Assembly: GCF_001429285.1 (NCBI RefSeq)
Contig: NZ_LMJJ01000003.1
Span: 18,306 to 82,305 of the forward strand
Direction: 5' to 3'
Source of the DNA: Ensifer sp. Root278
Lineage (GTDB): Bacteria > Pseudomonadota > Alphaproteobacteria > Rhizobiales > Rhizobiaceae
Length of the DNA stretch: 64,000 nucleotides
Shown here: positions 45,031 to 54,265 of the stretch, piece by piece
Position numbering within the stretch: position 1 is the stretch's first letter
How the letters are laid out: each line of letters starts with the position of its first letter
Program-made: the position numbers and the translations under genes
The notes under the pieces: model-generated
The model's input: the letters and a program-made list of their open reading frames with translations, nothing else
Told to the model about the DNA's origin: nothing
Databases searched by the model: none

Positions 45031-46074
45031 ATGGCATTGATCACATTGCGGCAACTGCTCGACCATGCGGCGGAGAACGATTACGCGCTGCCGGCGTTCA
45101 ATGTGAACAATCTCGAATACATTCAGGCCGTTATGCGCGCCGCCGATGCCACCGACAGTCCGGTGATCCTTCAGGCAAGCCGCGGCGCCCGTTCCTATGC
45201 GGGTGATGCGTTCCTGCGCCACCTGATCCTGGGTGCTGCCGAGGAATACCCGCATATCCCCGTCTGTCTGCACCTCGACCACGGCGACCAGCCGTCGACC
45301 TGCATCTCGGCCATCACCAACGGCTTCACCTCCGTCATGATGGACGGCTCGCTCGAAAAGGACGGCAAGACCGTCGCCAGCTATGAATACAATGTCGCCG
45401 TCACCGCAGAGGTCGTGAAGATCGCGCATGCGGCCGGCGTTTCGGTCGAAGGCGAACTCGGCTGCCTCGGCAACCTCGAGACCGGCGCCGGAGACAAGGA
45501 AGACGGCCACGGCTTCGAAGGCAAGCTGTCGCGCGAGGAACTACTGACCGATCCGGACCAGGCGCTCGATTTCGTCACCAAGACCGGTGTCGATGCACTG
45601 GCCGTCGCCATCGGCACCAGCCACGGCGCCTACAAGTTCACCCGCGAGCCCGATGGCGACATCCTGTCGATCGAGACGATCGCCAAGATCAACAAGAAGC
45701 TGCCGAACACGCATCTGGTCATGCATGGCTCGTCGTCGGTGCCGAAGGATCTTCAGGATCTCTTCAACACCTATGGCGGCAAGATGAAGCCGACCTGGGG
45801 CGTTCCGGTCTCTGAAATCCAGAAGGCGATCCCGCTTGGCGTGCGCAAGGTCAACATCGACACCGACCTGCGCCTCGCGATGACCGGCACGATCCGCAAG
45901 AACTTCGCCGAAAACCCGGAGAATTTCGACCCGCGCAACTACCTGAAGCCGGCAACCGCGCTGATGACCGAGGTCTGCAAGGAGCGCTTCGAAGCCTTCC
46001 GCACGGCCGGCAAGGCATCGAAGATCCGCACGCTGCGCCTGCCGGAAATGGCAAAGCGCTACGCGGCAGCCTGA
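45031..46074 (+). CDS. fba: Class II fructose-1,6-bisphosphate aldolase
   Basis: The 347-residue product begins [20 protein letters not shown] and shows class II aldolase motifs: [13 protein letters not shown] (zinc His), [25 protein letters not shown] (His and phosphate loop), VMHGSSSVP and [14 protein letters not shown]. The sequence resembles the Calvin-cycle/CbbA subtype. It interconverts fructose-1,6-bisphosphate with glyceraldehyde-3-phosphate and dihydroxyacetone phosphate. ATG 45031 has AAGGGAGA upstream; the open frame to the left is not part of the family. No cbb genes are adjacent. It ends in a terminator hairpin. Confidence 0.96.
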   Translation: MALITLRQLLDHAAENDYALPAFNVNNLEYIQAVMRAADATDSPVILQASRGARSYAGDAFLRHLILGAAEEYPHIPVCLHLDHGDQPSTCISAITNGFTSVMMDGSLEKDGKTVASYEYNVAVTAEVVKIAHAAGVSVEGELGCLGNLETGAGDKEDGHGFEGKLSREELLTDPDQALDFVTKTGVDALAVAIGTSHGAYKFTREPDGDILSIETIAKINKKLPNTHLVMHGSSSVPKDLQDLFNTYGGKMKPTWGVPVSEIQKAIPLGVRKVNIDTDLRLAMTGTIRKNFAENPENFDPRNYLKPATALMTEVCKERFEAFRTAGKASKIRTLRLPEMAKRYAAA

Positions 46075-46084
46075 TCCCGAGGAC

Positions 46085-46130
46085 CCGCCCGCTTTCCGCT
46101 TACATCATTGAGACCACGGGAAGCGGGCGG
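46085..46130 (+). terminator. Terminator hairpin after fba
   Basis: CCGCCCGCTTTCC (46085-46097) and GGGAAGCGGGCGG (46118-46130) pair over 13 positions with one mismatch, ten bases past the fba stop. The loop of 20 bases is long. Confidence 0.65.
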
Positions 46131-46254
46131 CCTATTCCTATGAGAAACAAACCGGCGCGGCCCGTGATCATACGGCCGCGCGCCGATTTCGTTTCGGTCA
46201 TCGAAGGCTGGGATCGGCCAAGCGAACTGGAGAGAACGGGGACAAGGCCCCCCC

Positions 46255-48051
46255 TCAAGCCCGCTGCCTTTTCGCGGTTTCGTGCTCGTAAAGCTGATCC
46301 ATGCTCAAGGCGGCCACGTCGGCGAAAGCTGTCTGACCTTTCACTTGGCCGCCGCCGAGAATGACGACCTCGTCGCAGAACGAGATCGTGCTGCGGTGAT
46401 GGCTGATGACGATCGTCGTGCGGCGTCCCGCTCTCGACTTCAGCGTCTCGACGATGGCCGCTTCCGATAGCCCGTCGACCGCGTTGGTGGCTTCGTCCAG
46501 GATCAGGATATCCGGATCACGCACCAGGGCCCTGGCGAGCGCGACCCGCTGCCGCTGCCCGGCCGAAAGGCTGGCACCTCGATAGCCGACGACGGTTTGA
46601 TAGCCCTGCGGCAAGCCTTCGATGAAGCCATGCGCTTCGGCCATCCTGGCCGCATGCTCCACTTCGGCTGCGGTGGTCGCCTCCCGGCCATAGGTGATGT
46701 TCTCCAGGATCGTTCCATCAACCAGTTCCAGGTCCTGGCTCGCGAGCGCGATCCGGCTTCGCCATTGCACCGGGTCGATCCGGTTCAGCGGGACATCGTC
46801 GACGAGAATGTTTCCCTCATCCGGCTCGACGAAGCGGCATAGCAGATTGACGATCGTCGTCTTGCCGGCACCGGACCGGCCAATAAGCGCCGTCGAACGG
46901 CCGCCTCGGATTTCGAACGCCGCCGACTGCAGCACGACGTCTCGGGAACCCGAGCTCGGATAGCGGAAAGTGACGTCATCAAATCTGAGCCGCTGCCGCA
47001 GCCCGCTGAAAGGCTCCCTCCCCTCCGGCGGCCGCGGCTTGCCGGACGAGTCCAACAACCAATGCACCTCCTCCAGCGATCCGCTCCAGCCCTGGATCTG
47101 GCTCCAGGACAATTGCAAGGCACGCACATGCGGCTGCAAACGATAGAGCAGAACCACGAAGGCAACGATCACAGGAAAACTGATGCCGGCAGACCAGGCA
47201 CTGACGACCACTCCAAGGAAGAGAGCGGAGTGGAGCGTCTCGGTCAGCGGTGGCAGCATGCCCTGGCGGGCCTGTAGTGCGAAGGCGGCGCGCCTGACCG
47301 AATCCGACGCCCCATCGAACGCGGCCTTCTCCCGCGCCTCCTGCCCGAATATCCGGATCAGGCGGCCGGCGTGGACCAGGTGGAGCATGCGTGCCGCCAG
47401 CTCGCCGTTGAAGGAGGTGACATCGCGGCTCGGCCCCGTGAGGGTTGCAGACAGGACGTAGTGTACGAGCTGCACGAGAACGAGGCCGAGCGCCACGAAC
47501 AACGTCATCTGCCAGGACAACAGCAGCAGGAACGCGAGCAGGATGACGGCGGCCGCGCCATTCACAAGGGCAGCAAGTACGGTTTGTATCGCGTCGGATG
47601 CTCGCCAGGACTCGTTCGAAATGATGTTGAGCAAGCGCCCGGGATTCTCCTTCATGAAGAACGGGTAGCCGATGCGCAGCAACTGACCCGACAGTGCGCT
47701 TCGGATCGCGTGGCCAGCCTTGCCGTAGATGAAGGTTGCAAGCACCGTGTTGGCAAAAGCCAGGACGTTCTTGAGACAGATCAGCCCAAAGGCAGCAGCG
47801 GCGATGACGATCAGCCTTTCGCGATCGTCCAGTCCCGATCCGACCTGCTGGAAAAGAGAGGAGACGCCGCTCAGTGCCGCCGGATCTTGGTCGCCGGCAA
47901 TAATGCCCAGCATGGGAATGATGAGGCCGATACCGACGCCCTCCAGTGCCGCGCTGCAGAGGCCGAGGACCACCACGAGCGGAAGCAGACGCATCTGGCC
48001 ATCCAGTGCATTGCGCAACAGCTGCAGGCTCGGCAAGAGAATTCTGAACAT
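46255..48051 (-). CDS. ABC exporter (membrane domain plus ATPase)
   Basis: The 598-residue half-transporter has a six-helix membrane domain (residues about 20-330) and a C-terminal ATPase with Walker A GRSGAGKTT, signature SLSAGQRQRVALARAL, Walker B ILILDEAT and H-loop VISHH. It belongs to the MsbA/PglK-like exporter group. ATG 48051 (MFRILLPSLQLL) is 11 bases after the upstream glycosyltransferase; a longer frame overlaps that gene and is unlikely. As the last gene of an acyltransferase/glycosyltransferase operon it probably exports or flips a lipid-linked glycan. Confidence 0.9.
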   Translation of the reverse strand: MFRILLPSLQLLRNALDGQMRLLPLVVVLGLCSAALEGVGIGLIIPMLGIIAGDQDPAALSGVSSLFQQVGSGLDDRERLIVIAAAAFGLICLKNVLAFANTVLATFIYGKAGHAIRSALSGQLLRIGYPFFMKENPGRLLNIISNESWRASDAIQTVLAALVNGAAAVILLAFLLLLSWQMTLFVALGLVLVQLVHYVLSATLTGPSRDVTSFNGELAARMLHLVHAGRLIRIFGQEAREKAAFDGASDSVRRAAFALQARQGMLPPLTETLHSALFLGVVVSAWSAGISFPVIVAFVVLLYRLQPHVRALQLSWSQIQGWSGSLEEVHWLLDSSGKPRPPEGREPFSGLRQRLRFDDVTFRYPSSGSRDVVLQSAAFEIRGGRSTALIGRSGAGKTTIVNLLCRFVEPDEGNILVDDVPLNRIDPVQWRSRIALASQDLELVDGTILENITYGREATTAAEVEHAARMAEAHGFIEGLPQGYQTVVGYRGASLSAGQRQRVALARALVRDPDILILDEATNAVDGLSEAAIVETLKSRAGRRTTIVISHHRSTISFCDEVVILGGGQVKGQTAFADVAALSMDQLYEHETAKRQRA

Positions 48052-48062
48052 CGCGGCCGTCC

Positions 48063-49091
48063 TCAGCGCTGGAGTTGCTCTCGGGCCCGTTGTTCGACCG
48101 GGCCCGTTGTCCGCTCGGCGACGGACAGGCTCATGAACTTGAGAGCGCCGAGCAGGTTCATGAAAACGATTGGCCAATGCGACAGGTGCAGGACGGGGTC
48201 GAACCGGGGGCCGCCGAAGACTTCCCTGATAGCCGACCGGACGGTCCAACAGAAATGCCGCAGCAACCATGGTGTCGTGCGGATATGCTTCATGCAAAGC
48301 GCGCCGTTGCCGAAACTGTAGTTGCGGTGAAGCCTCTCGATTGCCAGGCGGGTGCGTCGGCCGTGGTGATGGAAGACGAGCATGTCGGGGACATATTCGA
48401 TCGGGATACCGAGCCTGTAGGCGCGCAGCAGATAGTCGGTGTCTTCGGCCGACTGCAGGGAGGTGCCGGCGCCGAAGCGTTCGTCGAATGCCCCGACACG
48501 CAGCGCAACCTCGCGATGCATCGTCATGTTGCAGCCCAAGACGAAGCCACCCGGATGAATGTCACACGTCAACCGCTCACGCGCGTTCGATCGTTTGATC
48601 GTGAAGGGCAGGTCTCTGGCATCTCCGAGTTCCACGCGGCCGCCGCGAATGATTCCGCTTTCGCCGCTTGCGTAGTGGCGCTCCAGGTCAGCCAGATAGT
48701 TCGTGTCGATTTCACAATCGTCGTCGATGAAAACCAGAATGCCGCCACGCGCGCGTGCCATGGCCGTGTTGCGCGCCGCAGCGAGGCCCGGTCGGGTATC
48801 GATGAGGTGCGTGATTGCCAGCGGGGAAGCGGAAACCATCCGGGCAATGCGTTCAGGCGTGTCATCGGTCGAACCGTTGTCAACAACGATCAACTCGCAC
48901 CGGCCGGCAGCATGGGTGCCACAAACTGTCTCGATCGATCGAATGCAGGTCTCGAGCGCCGCCGCACGATTGCGCGTGCAGACGATAAAGCTTGCGAAAA
49001 GCGCGTTGCGTGCGGGGGGCGACGGCGGCCGTGGCGTCTCCACCATGTCGCTGCGTTCCGCCGCTGTCCACTTCAGGCCCTCGACGGTCAT
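48063..49091 (-). CDS. Family 2 glycosyltransferase
   Basis: The 342-residue protein is a GT-A type GT2 enzyme: SFIVCTRNRAAALETCI, LIVVDNGSTDDTPE, the metal site VFIDDDCEID, and SAEDTDYLLRAYRLG, resembling Asp-rich acceptor-binding and ED motifs of the family. Starting at ATG 49091 it lies one base after the preceding GT2 stop. It adds a sugar, of unknown identity, in the assembly of a glycan exported by the following ABC protein. Confidence 0.9.
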   Translation of the reverse strand: MTVEGLKWTAAERSDMVETPRPPSPPARNALFASFIVCTRNRAAALETCIRSIETVCGTHAAGRCELIVVDNGSTDDTPERIARMVSASPLAITHLIDTRPGLAAARNTAMARARGGILVFIDDDCEIDTNYLADLERHYASGESGIIRGGRVELGDARDLPFTIKRSNARERLTCDIHPGGFVLGCNMTMHREVALRVGAFDERFGAGTSLQSAEDTDYLLRAYRLGIPIEYVPDMLVFHHHGRRTRLAIERLHRNYSFGNGALCMKHIRTTPWLLRHFCWTVRSAIREVFGGPRFDPVLHLSHWPIVFMNLLGALKFMSLSVAERTTGPVEQRAREQLQR

Positions 49092-49092
49092 G

Positions 49093-50202
49093 CTAGCGCA
49101 TCCCTTGCTGCGGAAGGACGCTCGTCGCAGGCACGGATTGCAGATACCGCGACACAGCATCCAGCCGGCTTGAAGCAGCCAACGTCATGCGGCTGCACCA
49201 TGGCACTCGAGCGCCGGCGATTAGGCCATATCGTTCCCGGCGACGGATGAGCCCCCATTTTCTCGTCTGCGTCAAAAACTCGTGGGTGAGTTCCGGCCGC
49301 CGCTCGTCGCTGACGAGCTGATAGAGAAAATAGAAGAAATTCAGCGCGCCCGCCTCGTATCCGGCGCGGGTTTCCGCAGGAAGCGCCGAGACCCTGGCCT
49401 CAAGCGAGAGAATACACGCAGCGGCACGCCCTATCGTTTCCGACGTCACTGCGAGGCCGATATCATTCAAGGCAGAGGGACCGTCGCAAAGCTCTTCGCG
49501 TTCGAGATTTTCGCCGACGATCTGCAAATGCGTGCGGCGCATCTGGCGCTTATGCGTGTTCGTAACGCTGTTGCCGTGAATGCGGTAAGCGATCAGCGCC
49601 TCGTCGATCATCACGGCCGGAAAACGCTCGGCAACCCTTCGGAAGAGATCGAAATCCTCCGCATGCACGTAATGCGCATCATAGGTCAGCATATCCTGCG
49701 GGATGACGCGCCTGTTGAAGACGACGGTCGAGTGGATGAAGATCGTGAAGAACTTCGACAGCGCCCGCAGGCTCGCCGGCTGATAGATCGGGTTGGGCGT
49801 GCCGCGGATGATACGGTCGCCAAGCAGCGTGTCGATACCCGAGCCGCACAGCGCAAGCTCCGGCTGCCGCTGGAACAGCGACACCTGGCGTGACAGTCGC
49901 GAGGGATAGGAAATATCGTCCGCGTCCATTCTGGCAATGAGGTCGCCCTTCGCCAGCGTGAGGCCTTCGTTCAAGGTCGCGATCAGACCGCGATTTTCGC
50001 GCGAGACGATGGTGATGCGGTCGTCCGCCTGCTGATAGCGTCGCATGATTTCCAGCGAACGATCGCGCGAACCGTCGTCGATAGCGATGATCTCCAGCCG
50101 TCGATAATCCTGCTTCAGAATGCTCTCAAGCGCCGCAGCCAGATAGGGCTCGGCGTTGTAGACGGGCAGCAGGACGGAAACCAACGGAACGGTCATGGGC
50201 AT
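49093..50202 (-). CDS. Family 2 glycosyltransferase
   Basis: The 369-residue protein has the GT2 N-terminus VSVLLPVYNAEPYLAAALES, the nucleotide-binding AIDDGSRDRS, the metal motif ARMDADDIS and an HAEDFDLFRR segment matching the catalytic ED region. The C-terminal third is less conserved. It lies nine bases behind the acyltransferase gene. Donor and acceptor sugars are unknown. Confidence 0.9.
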   Translation of the reverse strand: MPMTVPLVSVLLPVYNAEPYLAAALESILKQDYRRLEIIAIDDGSRDRSLEIMRRYQQADDRITIVSRENRGLIATLNEGLTLAKGDLIARMDADDISYPSRLSRQVSLFQRQPELALCGSGIDTLLGDRIIRGTPNPIYQPASLRALSKFFTIFIHSTVVFNRRVIPQDMLTYDAHYVHAEDFDLFRRVAERFPAVMIDEALIAYRIHGNSVTNTHKRQMRRTHLQIVGENLEREELCDGPSALNDIGLAVTSETIGRAAACILSLEARVSALPAETRAGYEAGALNFFYFLYQLVSDERRPELTHEFLTQTRKWGLIRRRERYGLIAGARVPWCSRMTLAASSRLDAVSRYLQSVPATSVLPQQGMR

Positions 50203-50211
50203 TCTCGAACG

Positions 50212-51411
50212 TTATTGCAGATCTGAAGCATGGAGCGCATTTTCCCTGCCAGCGGCGTCCGTGCGATAGGTCGGCTGCGGCCGCTCACCCTTTTTCCCCT
50301 GCAGCCAGTTGACAGAGCTTCCGGCATTTGGGGCCGATCTACTCCGCCGGCCGCCCGCGCGAAGGTAGGGGAAGTACCGTTTCAGGGCGTTGAGCGGTTT
50401 CTCGAAGGCGAGCCAGGAGACGGCCGCGACGACCAAAGTGGCGGAACCGGCAACGAGCAAACGCCCGAAGCCCTGTTCGGAAACATTGACCGGTATCCAC
50501 GCCTGCGCCTTGACGACCAGCGCCAACACGACCGGATGAAACAGGTAGACGCCATAACTGACGCGCCCGAGCGCCGTCAGCGGCGGGAGTTCGAGCAGCC
50601 TGCCGAAATCGTTGCGGAACCCGGCGGAGGCGCTGCCCACCAACATTGCAAGCGGAACCAGGGGCGAAACTTCAAGGCCGATCCACACCAGCCAATCGGG
50701 CACCGGCCCCATTGCAGTCGAGCGCGCCCAAAGGAGGACGAGCGACAGGATGGAAAGCGGCAGCCAGCTGGCCGCCATCCATCGCGGCCAGGCTGTGACA
50801 TGCGATCGGTGGACGGCCAGGAGGGCACCCGCCGCCAGCGCATCCATCGAGGCCGGCGGCAGCAGATCGCGCGCGAGCGAGGGGGCGCCTGTCAGCGGCC
50901 AATAGAAGCGGTAGGCCAGCGAACAGGCAATCACACCGACACAAAGCCGCCCGAGCAGACGGCGCGGCGTCAGCAGAACGAGAAGCGGCCAGACGATATA
51001 GAACTGCTCTTCTATGCTGAGACTCCAGGTGTGGCAGAGCACCCACGGTGTCCACGCGTCCTTGACCGCGTACCAGAAGTTCGAGAGGTAAAGCGCGTGC
51101 CAGACCCAGCCTTCCCTGGCGCCCTCCAGGTTGAACAGCCACAGGACGCCCAGCATGCCGAAATAGGGTGGGAAGATACGCAAGGCGCGACGCGCGTAGA
51201 AGGATCTGAGAGCCGTCGCCGGTTCGAACTGAGCGGCGGAACGGGCGTCGAGCAATAGCCGCGTGATCAGAAAGCCGCTGAGAATGAAGAACAGCCGCAC
51301 ACCGATGTGTCCCCAATGGGAATCGTCCGCGGCAAAAAAATGCGCGTACAGAACCATGGAAACGGCAGCGGCCCGCAACCCGTCCAACTGACGGTCGCGC
51401 GTATTCAACAT
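50212..51411 (-). CDS. Acyltransferase-3 (OafA/ExoZ-like) membrane protein
   Basis: The 399-residue protein has about ten hydrophobic segments and acyltransferase-3 motifs: RQLDGLRAAAVSMVLYAHFF (catalytic His), GVRLFFILSGFLITRLLL and YARRALRIFPPYF, then WSLSIEEQFYIVWPL. Such proteins O-acetylate or otherwise acylate surface sugars. ATG 51411 follows GAGGGG. It is the first gene of a four-gene operon with two glycosyltransferases and an ABC exporter. The C-terminus is a hydrophilic tail of about 45 residues. Confidence 0.92.
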   Translation of the reverse strand: MLNTRDRQLDGLRAAAVSMVLYAHFFAADDSHWGHIGVRLFFILSGFLITRLLLDARSAAQFEPATALRSFYARRALRIFPPYFGMLGVLWLFNLEGAREGWVWHALYLSNFWYAVKDAWTPWVLCHTWSLSIEEQFYIVWPLLVLLTPRRLLGRLCVGVIACSLAYRFYWPLTGAPSLARDLLPPASMDALAAGALLAVHRSHVTAWPRWMAASWLPLSILSLVLLWARSTAMGPVPDWLVWIGLEVSPLVPLAMLVGSASAGFRNDFGRLLELPPLTALGRVSYGVYLFHPVVLALVVKAQAWIPVNVSEQGFGRLLVAGSATLVVAAVSWLAFEKPLNALKRYFPYLRAGGRRSRSAPNAGSSVNWLQGKKGERPQPTYRTDAAGRENALHASDLQ

Positions 51412-51738
51412 TGAACATCCCCTCGGAGTTCCGACCCTTGCGGGCCCTGTTCCTTGTGGAGCCAACTCTCTGGTCAGCTACGATTTTTGCCGCAAGGTTG
51501 CCATTTGCTTCAAGAGAAGCGTGAAAGGTCTGATCGGTCGCACGACGCATTGAAGGCGGCCCCTAAAACTCTAGGGTCGAATAGGGCCAAACTTTGACCG
51601 CTGGAATGGCGGCAGCGCGCCGAGCTCGCCTGCGGGCGGTCGACCGTGACGACCGAGGCGCCGGTCACCGCCGCCGGGCCGAGGCCGCAAGCCCTTGTAT
51701 TGTTTCAGAAACGAAAGCGCCTCAAGTCGGCCGGGGCC
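51412..51738. other. Intergenic region upstream of the glycan operon
   Basis: These 327 bases lie between the start of the acyltransferase gene and the end of the MerR-XRE-cupin gene. I see no gene. A short inverted repeat, CCCTA-AAACTC-TAGGG at 51561-51576, may be part of a terminator or promoter element. The acyltransferase promoter must lie here. Confidence 0.5.
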
Positions 51739-52548
51739 TTAGAATGTCGGTGGCGTATTGACCCAAAGAAGGACGGTTTCACCGTCGTGCCGGTTCGTCC
51801 AGGCATGGCGCCTCTTGCTCTCGAAATAGAGCGAGTCGCCGACGCCGAGGTCGTAGAACTGGTCGCTGTCGAGGATGAACTCAACCCGGCCCGAGAGAAC
51901 ATAGACGAACTCCTCGCCCTCGTGCCGGTAGGCGCCCTCGCTGGAAGCCCCCGGTTCCAGCACGAAGCGGTGGCAATCCATCTGGTTGCGGCCGTCGGCC
52001 AGCAGTTGCACGGTGACGCCGGGCGTCGTGCGCGGCCAGGTCCGCCATTCGCCGGCTCGCACCACGGCCCGCGCATCCGCTTCCTCCTCGCCGGAGAGGC
52101 TGGAAACGGTGGTTCCGAAGTATTCCGCGATGTTGTGCAGGACGGCCACCGAGACACCCTGCGAGGTGCGTTCCAGCGTCGAGAGCACCGATGCGGCGAT
52201 GCCGATGTCGCCGGCAACCTGCTCGAGCGTCTTTCCTGCCGCGTGCCGCAAGCTTCTGAGCTTGCGGCCGACCTGATTGTCGCCGCCCTCGCCCGCGCTC
52301 GAAACAGCGTCGTCCCCGGCACCTTCCGCCTCAAGCGCCTCGCGGATCGCGGCCGGGTTCAGCCCACGTTCGACGCGGAACCAGGCGATGCGCTTCAGCC
52401 GGGCAAGATCGCCCTCCGTATATTGCCGATGTCCCGTCGGCGAGCGCTCGGGCACGACCAACCCTTGCGTCTCCCATAACCTCAGAGTCGAAGCGGAGAC
52501 CCCCGCCAGACGCGCCGCCTCGGCAACCTTGTAGCGCACAGCGCCCAT
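51739..52548 (-). CDS. MerR-XRE-cupin fusion transcriptional regulator
   Basis: The 269-residue protein fuses three modules. Residues 4-72 are a MerR-type winged helix (YKVAEAARLAGVSASTLRLW, HRQYTEGDLARLKRI). Residues about 93-150 are an XRE/Cro helix-turn-helix (GRKLRSLRHAAGKTLEQVAG, ASVLSTLERTSQGVS). Residues about 195-266 are a cupin (HRFVLEPGASSEGAYRHEGE and FVYVLSGRVEFIL). XRE-cupin proteins such as PuuR control polyamine and GABA catabolism. It is divergent from gabT-gabD, the probable target. ATG 52548 follows AGGGAAG. A palindrome at 52577-52594 just upstream may be its own operator. Confidence 0.92.
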   Translation of the reverse strand: MGAVRYKVAEAARLAGVSASTLRLWETQGLVVPERSPTGHRQYTEGDLARLKRIAWFRVERGLNPAAIREALEAEGAGDDAVSSAGEGGDNQVGRKLRSLRHAAGKTLEQVAGDIGIAASVLSTLERTSQGVSVAVLHNIAEYFGTTVSSLSGEEEADARAVVRAGEWRTWPRTTPGVTVQLLADGRNQMDCHRFVLEPGASSEGAYRHEGEEFVYVLSGRVEFILDSDQFYDLGVGDSLYFESKRRHAWTNRHDGETVLLWVNTPPTF

Positions 52549-52576
52549 TCCAACTTCCCTTTACCGCCCGCCGGCG

Positions 52577-52594
52577 CTGCACGAATCCGTGCAG
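52577..52594. promoter_or_regulatory. Palindrome upstream of the MerR-XRE-cupin gene
   Basis: CTGCACG (52577-52583) and CGTGCAG (52588-52594) form a perfect 7-bp inverted repeat with a 4-base spacer, 29 bases before the regulator ATG. It lies where autoregulation would act. Confidence 0.5.
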
Positions 52595-52726
52595 TTCAGA
52601 CGTGTCCGCAACCTTACCCGTCACGATTGAGATCTGACAAGGACGCCGCATCAGCGCCCGTGTTGTCTCGATCACCAAATTTGATTTGCAATCGACTGTG
52701 AAAGGTGTACCACTTCCAGAATAAAC

Positions 52727-52743
52727 TTGCAGAAAAAATGCAA
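52727..52743. promoter_or_regulatory. TTGCA-N7-TGCAA repeat upstream of gabT
   Basis: TTGCA (52727-52731) and TGCAA (52739-52743) flank an A-rich centre, 33 bases before the gabT start; another TTGCA half-site occurs at 52686-52690. This may be a regulator site or part of the promoter. Confidence 0.4.
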
Positions 52744-52775
52744 TATATTAGCTCCAGACGTGACAGGAACGCGCC

Positions 52776-54044
52776 ATGACCAGCCTCACCGACCGCAAGA
52801 ACGCCGCCATCTCCCGCGGCGTCGGCATGACCACCCAGATCTACGCCGATCGCGCGGAAAACTCGGAGATCTGGGACAAGGAAGGCAATCGCTACATCGA
52901 CTTCGCCTCCGGCATTGCGGTCGTCAACACGGGCCATCGTCACCCCAAGGTCATTGAGGCGGTCAAGGCGCAGATCGATCGCTTCACCCATACCTGCCAT
53001 CAGGTCGTGCCTTACGAATCCTACGTGCACCTCGCCGAGCGCCTGAACGCGCTGACGCCCGGTAACTTCGCCAAGAAGACGATCTTCGTCACCACCGGTG
53101 CCGAAGCTGTCGAAAATGCCGTCAAGATCGCGCGCGCCTCGACCGGTCGCCAGGCGGTCATCGCCTTTTCCGGCGGCTTCCATGGCCGCACCTTCATGGG
53201 CATGGCACTGACCGGCAAGGTCGTTCCCTATAAGGTCGGCTTCGGCGCGATGCCGGGCGACGTCTTCCACGCCCCCTTCCCGATCGAACTGCACGGCATT
53301 ACTACCGAACAGTCGCTCGCAGCACTCAAGAAGCTCTTTGCCGCCGATGTCGATCCGGGCCGTGTCGCCGCGATCATCCTGGAGCCGGTGCAGGGCGAAG
53401 GTGGTTTCTACCCCGCGCCCGCCGCTTTCATGAAGGCGCTGCGCGAAATCTGCGACCAGCATGGCATCCTTCTGATCGCCGACGAGGTCCAGACCGGCTT
53501 TGCCCGCACCGGCAAGATGTTCGCCATGGACCATCACGACGTTGCGCCTGACCTCATCACCATGGCCAAGAGCCTTGCCGGCGGCTTCCCGCTCGCCGCC
53601 GTCACCGGCCGCGCCGAAGTCATGGATGCGCCGGCCCCCGGCGGCCTTGGCGGCACCTATGGCGGCAACCCGCTAGGTATCGCCGCCGCCCATGCGGTGC
53701 TCGATGTCATCGCCGAAGAGAAGCTGTGCGAACGCGCCGAGCAGCTCGGCGGCCGGCTCAAGCAGCGCCTTGCCGCCATCCGCGAACAGGCACCCGAGAT
53801 CGTCGACATCCGCGGCCCCGGCTTCATGAATGCCGTCGAGTTCAACGACGTGAAGACCAACCTGCCGAGCGCCGACTTCGCCAACAAGGTTCGCCTGATC
53901 GCGCTGGAAAAGGGACTGATCCTCTTGACCTGCGGCGTGCATGGCAACGTCATTCGCTTCCTGGCGCCGATCACCATCCAGGACGAAGTCTTCGCCGAAG
54001 CGCTCGACATTCTCGAAGCGTCGATCCTCGCGGCGCGTGGTTGA
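52776..54044 (+). CDS. gabT: 4-aminobutyrate (GABA) aminotransferase
   Basis: The 422-residue protein is a class III PLP aminotransferase: NTGHRHPKVIEAVKAQ, TTGAEAVENAVKIARAST, the cofactor motif LLIADEVQTGFARTGKMFA and the PLP lysine in ITMAKSLAGGFPL. The length and the C-terminal VIRFLAPITIQDEVF fit GabT. It transfers the amino group of GABA to 2-oxoglutarate, giving succinate semialdehyde. It is followed by gabD and divergent from the MerR-XRE-cupin regulator. Confidence 0.95.
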   Translation: MTSLTDRKNAAISRGVGMTTQIYADRAENSEIWDKEGNRYIDFASGIAVVNTGHRHPKVIEAVKAQIDRFTHTCHQVVPYESYVHLAERLNALTPGNFAKKTIFVTTGAEAVENAVKIARASTGRQAVIAFSGGFHGRTFMGMALTGKVVPYKVGFGAMPGDVFHAPFPIELHGITTEQSLAALKKLFAADVDPGRVAAIILEPVQGEGGFYPAPAAFMKALREICDQHGILLIADEVQTGFARTGKMFAMDHHDVAPDLITMAKSLAGGFPLAAVTGRAEVMDAPAPGGLGGTYGGNPLGIAAAHAVLDVIAEEKLCERAEQLGGRLKQRLAAIREQAPEIVDIRGPGFMNAVEFNDVKTNLPSADFANKVRLIALEKGLILLTCGVHGNVIRFLAPITIQDEVFAEALDILEASILAARG

Positions 54045-54079
54045 CGCCCGACCAGGCGACCGCTAACGCGGTTGCCCGG

Positions 54080-54202
54080 TGCATAATTCCTCAAATCGGG
54101 ATCGACTTGAGGACAAAATTATGCAGCAATTCAAAGTGCTACAGCGACTTAGCGCGTCTATTCAGACGCGTGAAGCTCGGGTGCCGACGTCGATCGGCAC
54201 CC
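54080..54202. repeat. Rhizobial-type intergenic repeat with hairpins, between gabT and gabD
   Basis: The element begins with an inverted repeat: TGCATAATT (54080-54088) pairs with AATTATGCA (54117-54125), and CCTCAA (54089-54094) with TTGAGG (54107-54112). It continues with CAGCAATTCAAAGTGCTACA and a hairpin GCGCGTCT/AGACGCGT (54152-54171), then a second hairpin GGGTGCCGA/TCGGCACCC (54179-54202). From memory the first part resembles a dispersed intergenic sequence common in Rhizobium/Sinorhizobium genomes; I cannot search for copies here. In this position it may reduce read-through from gabT to gabD. Confidence 0.6.
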
Positions 54203-54265
54203 GCAATAACAAGCAAAAGCGGGTCTGCCGCCTCCCGGCGGACCATCGCCGGAGGATGCCCGCCA

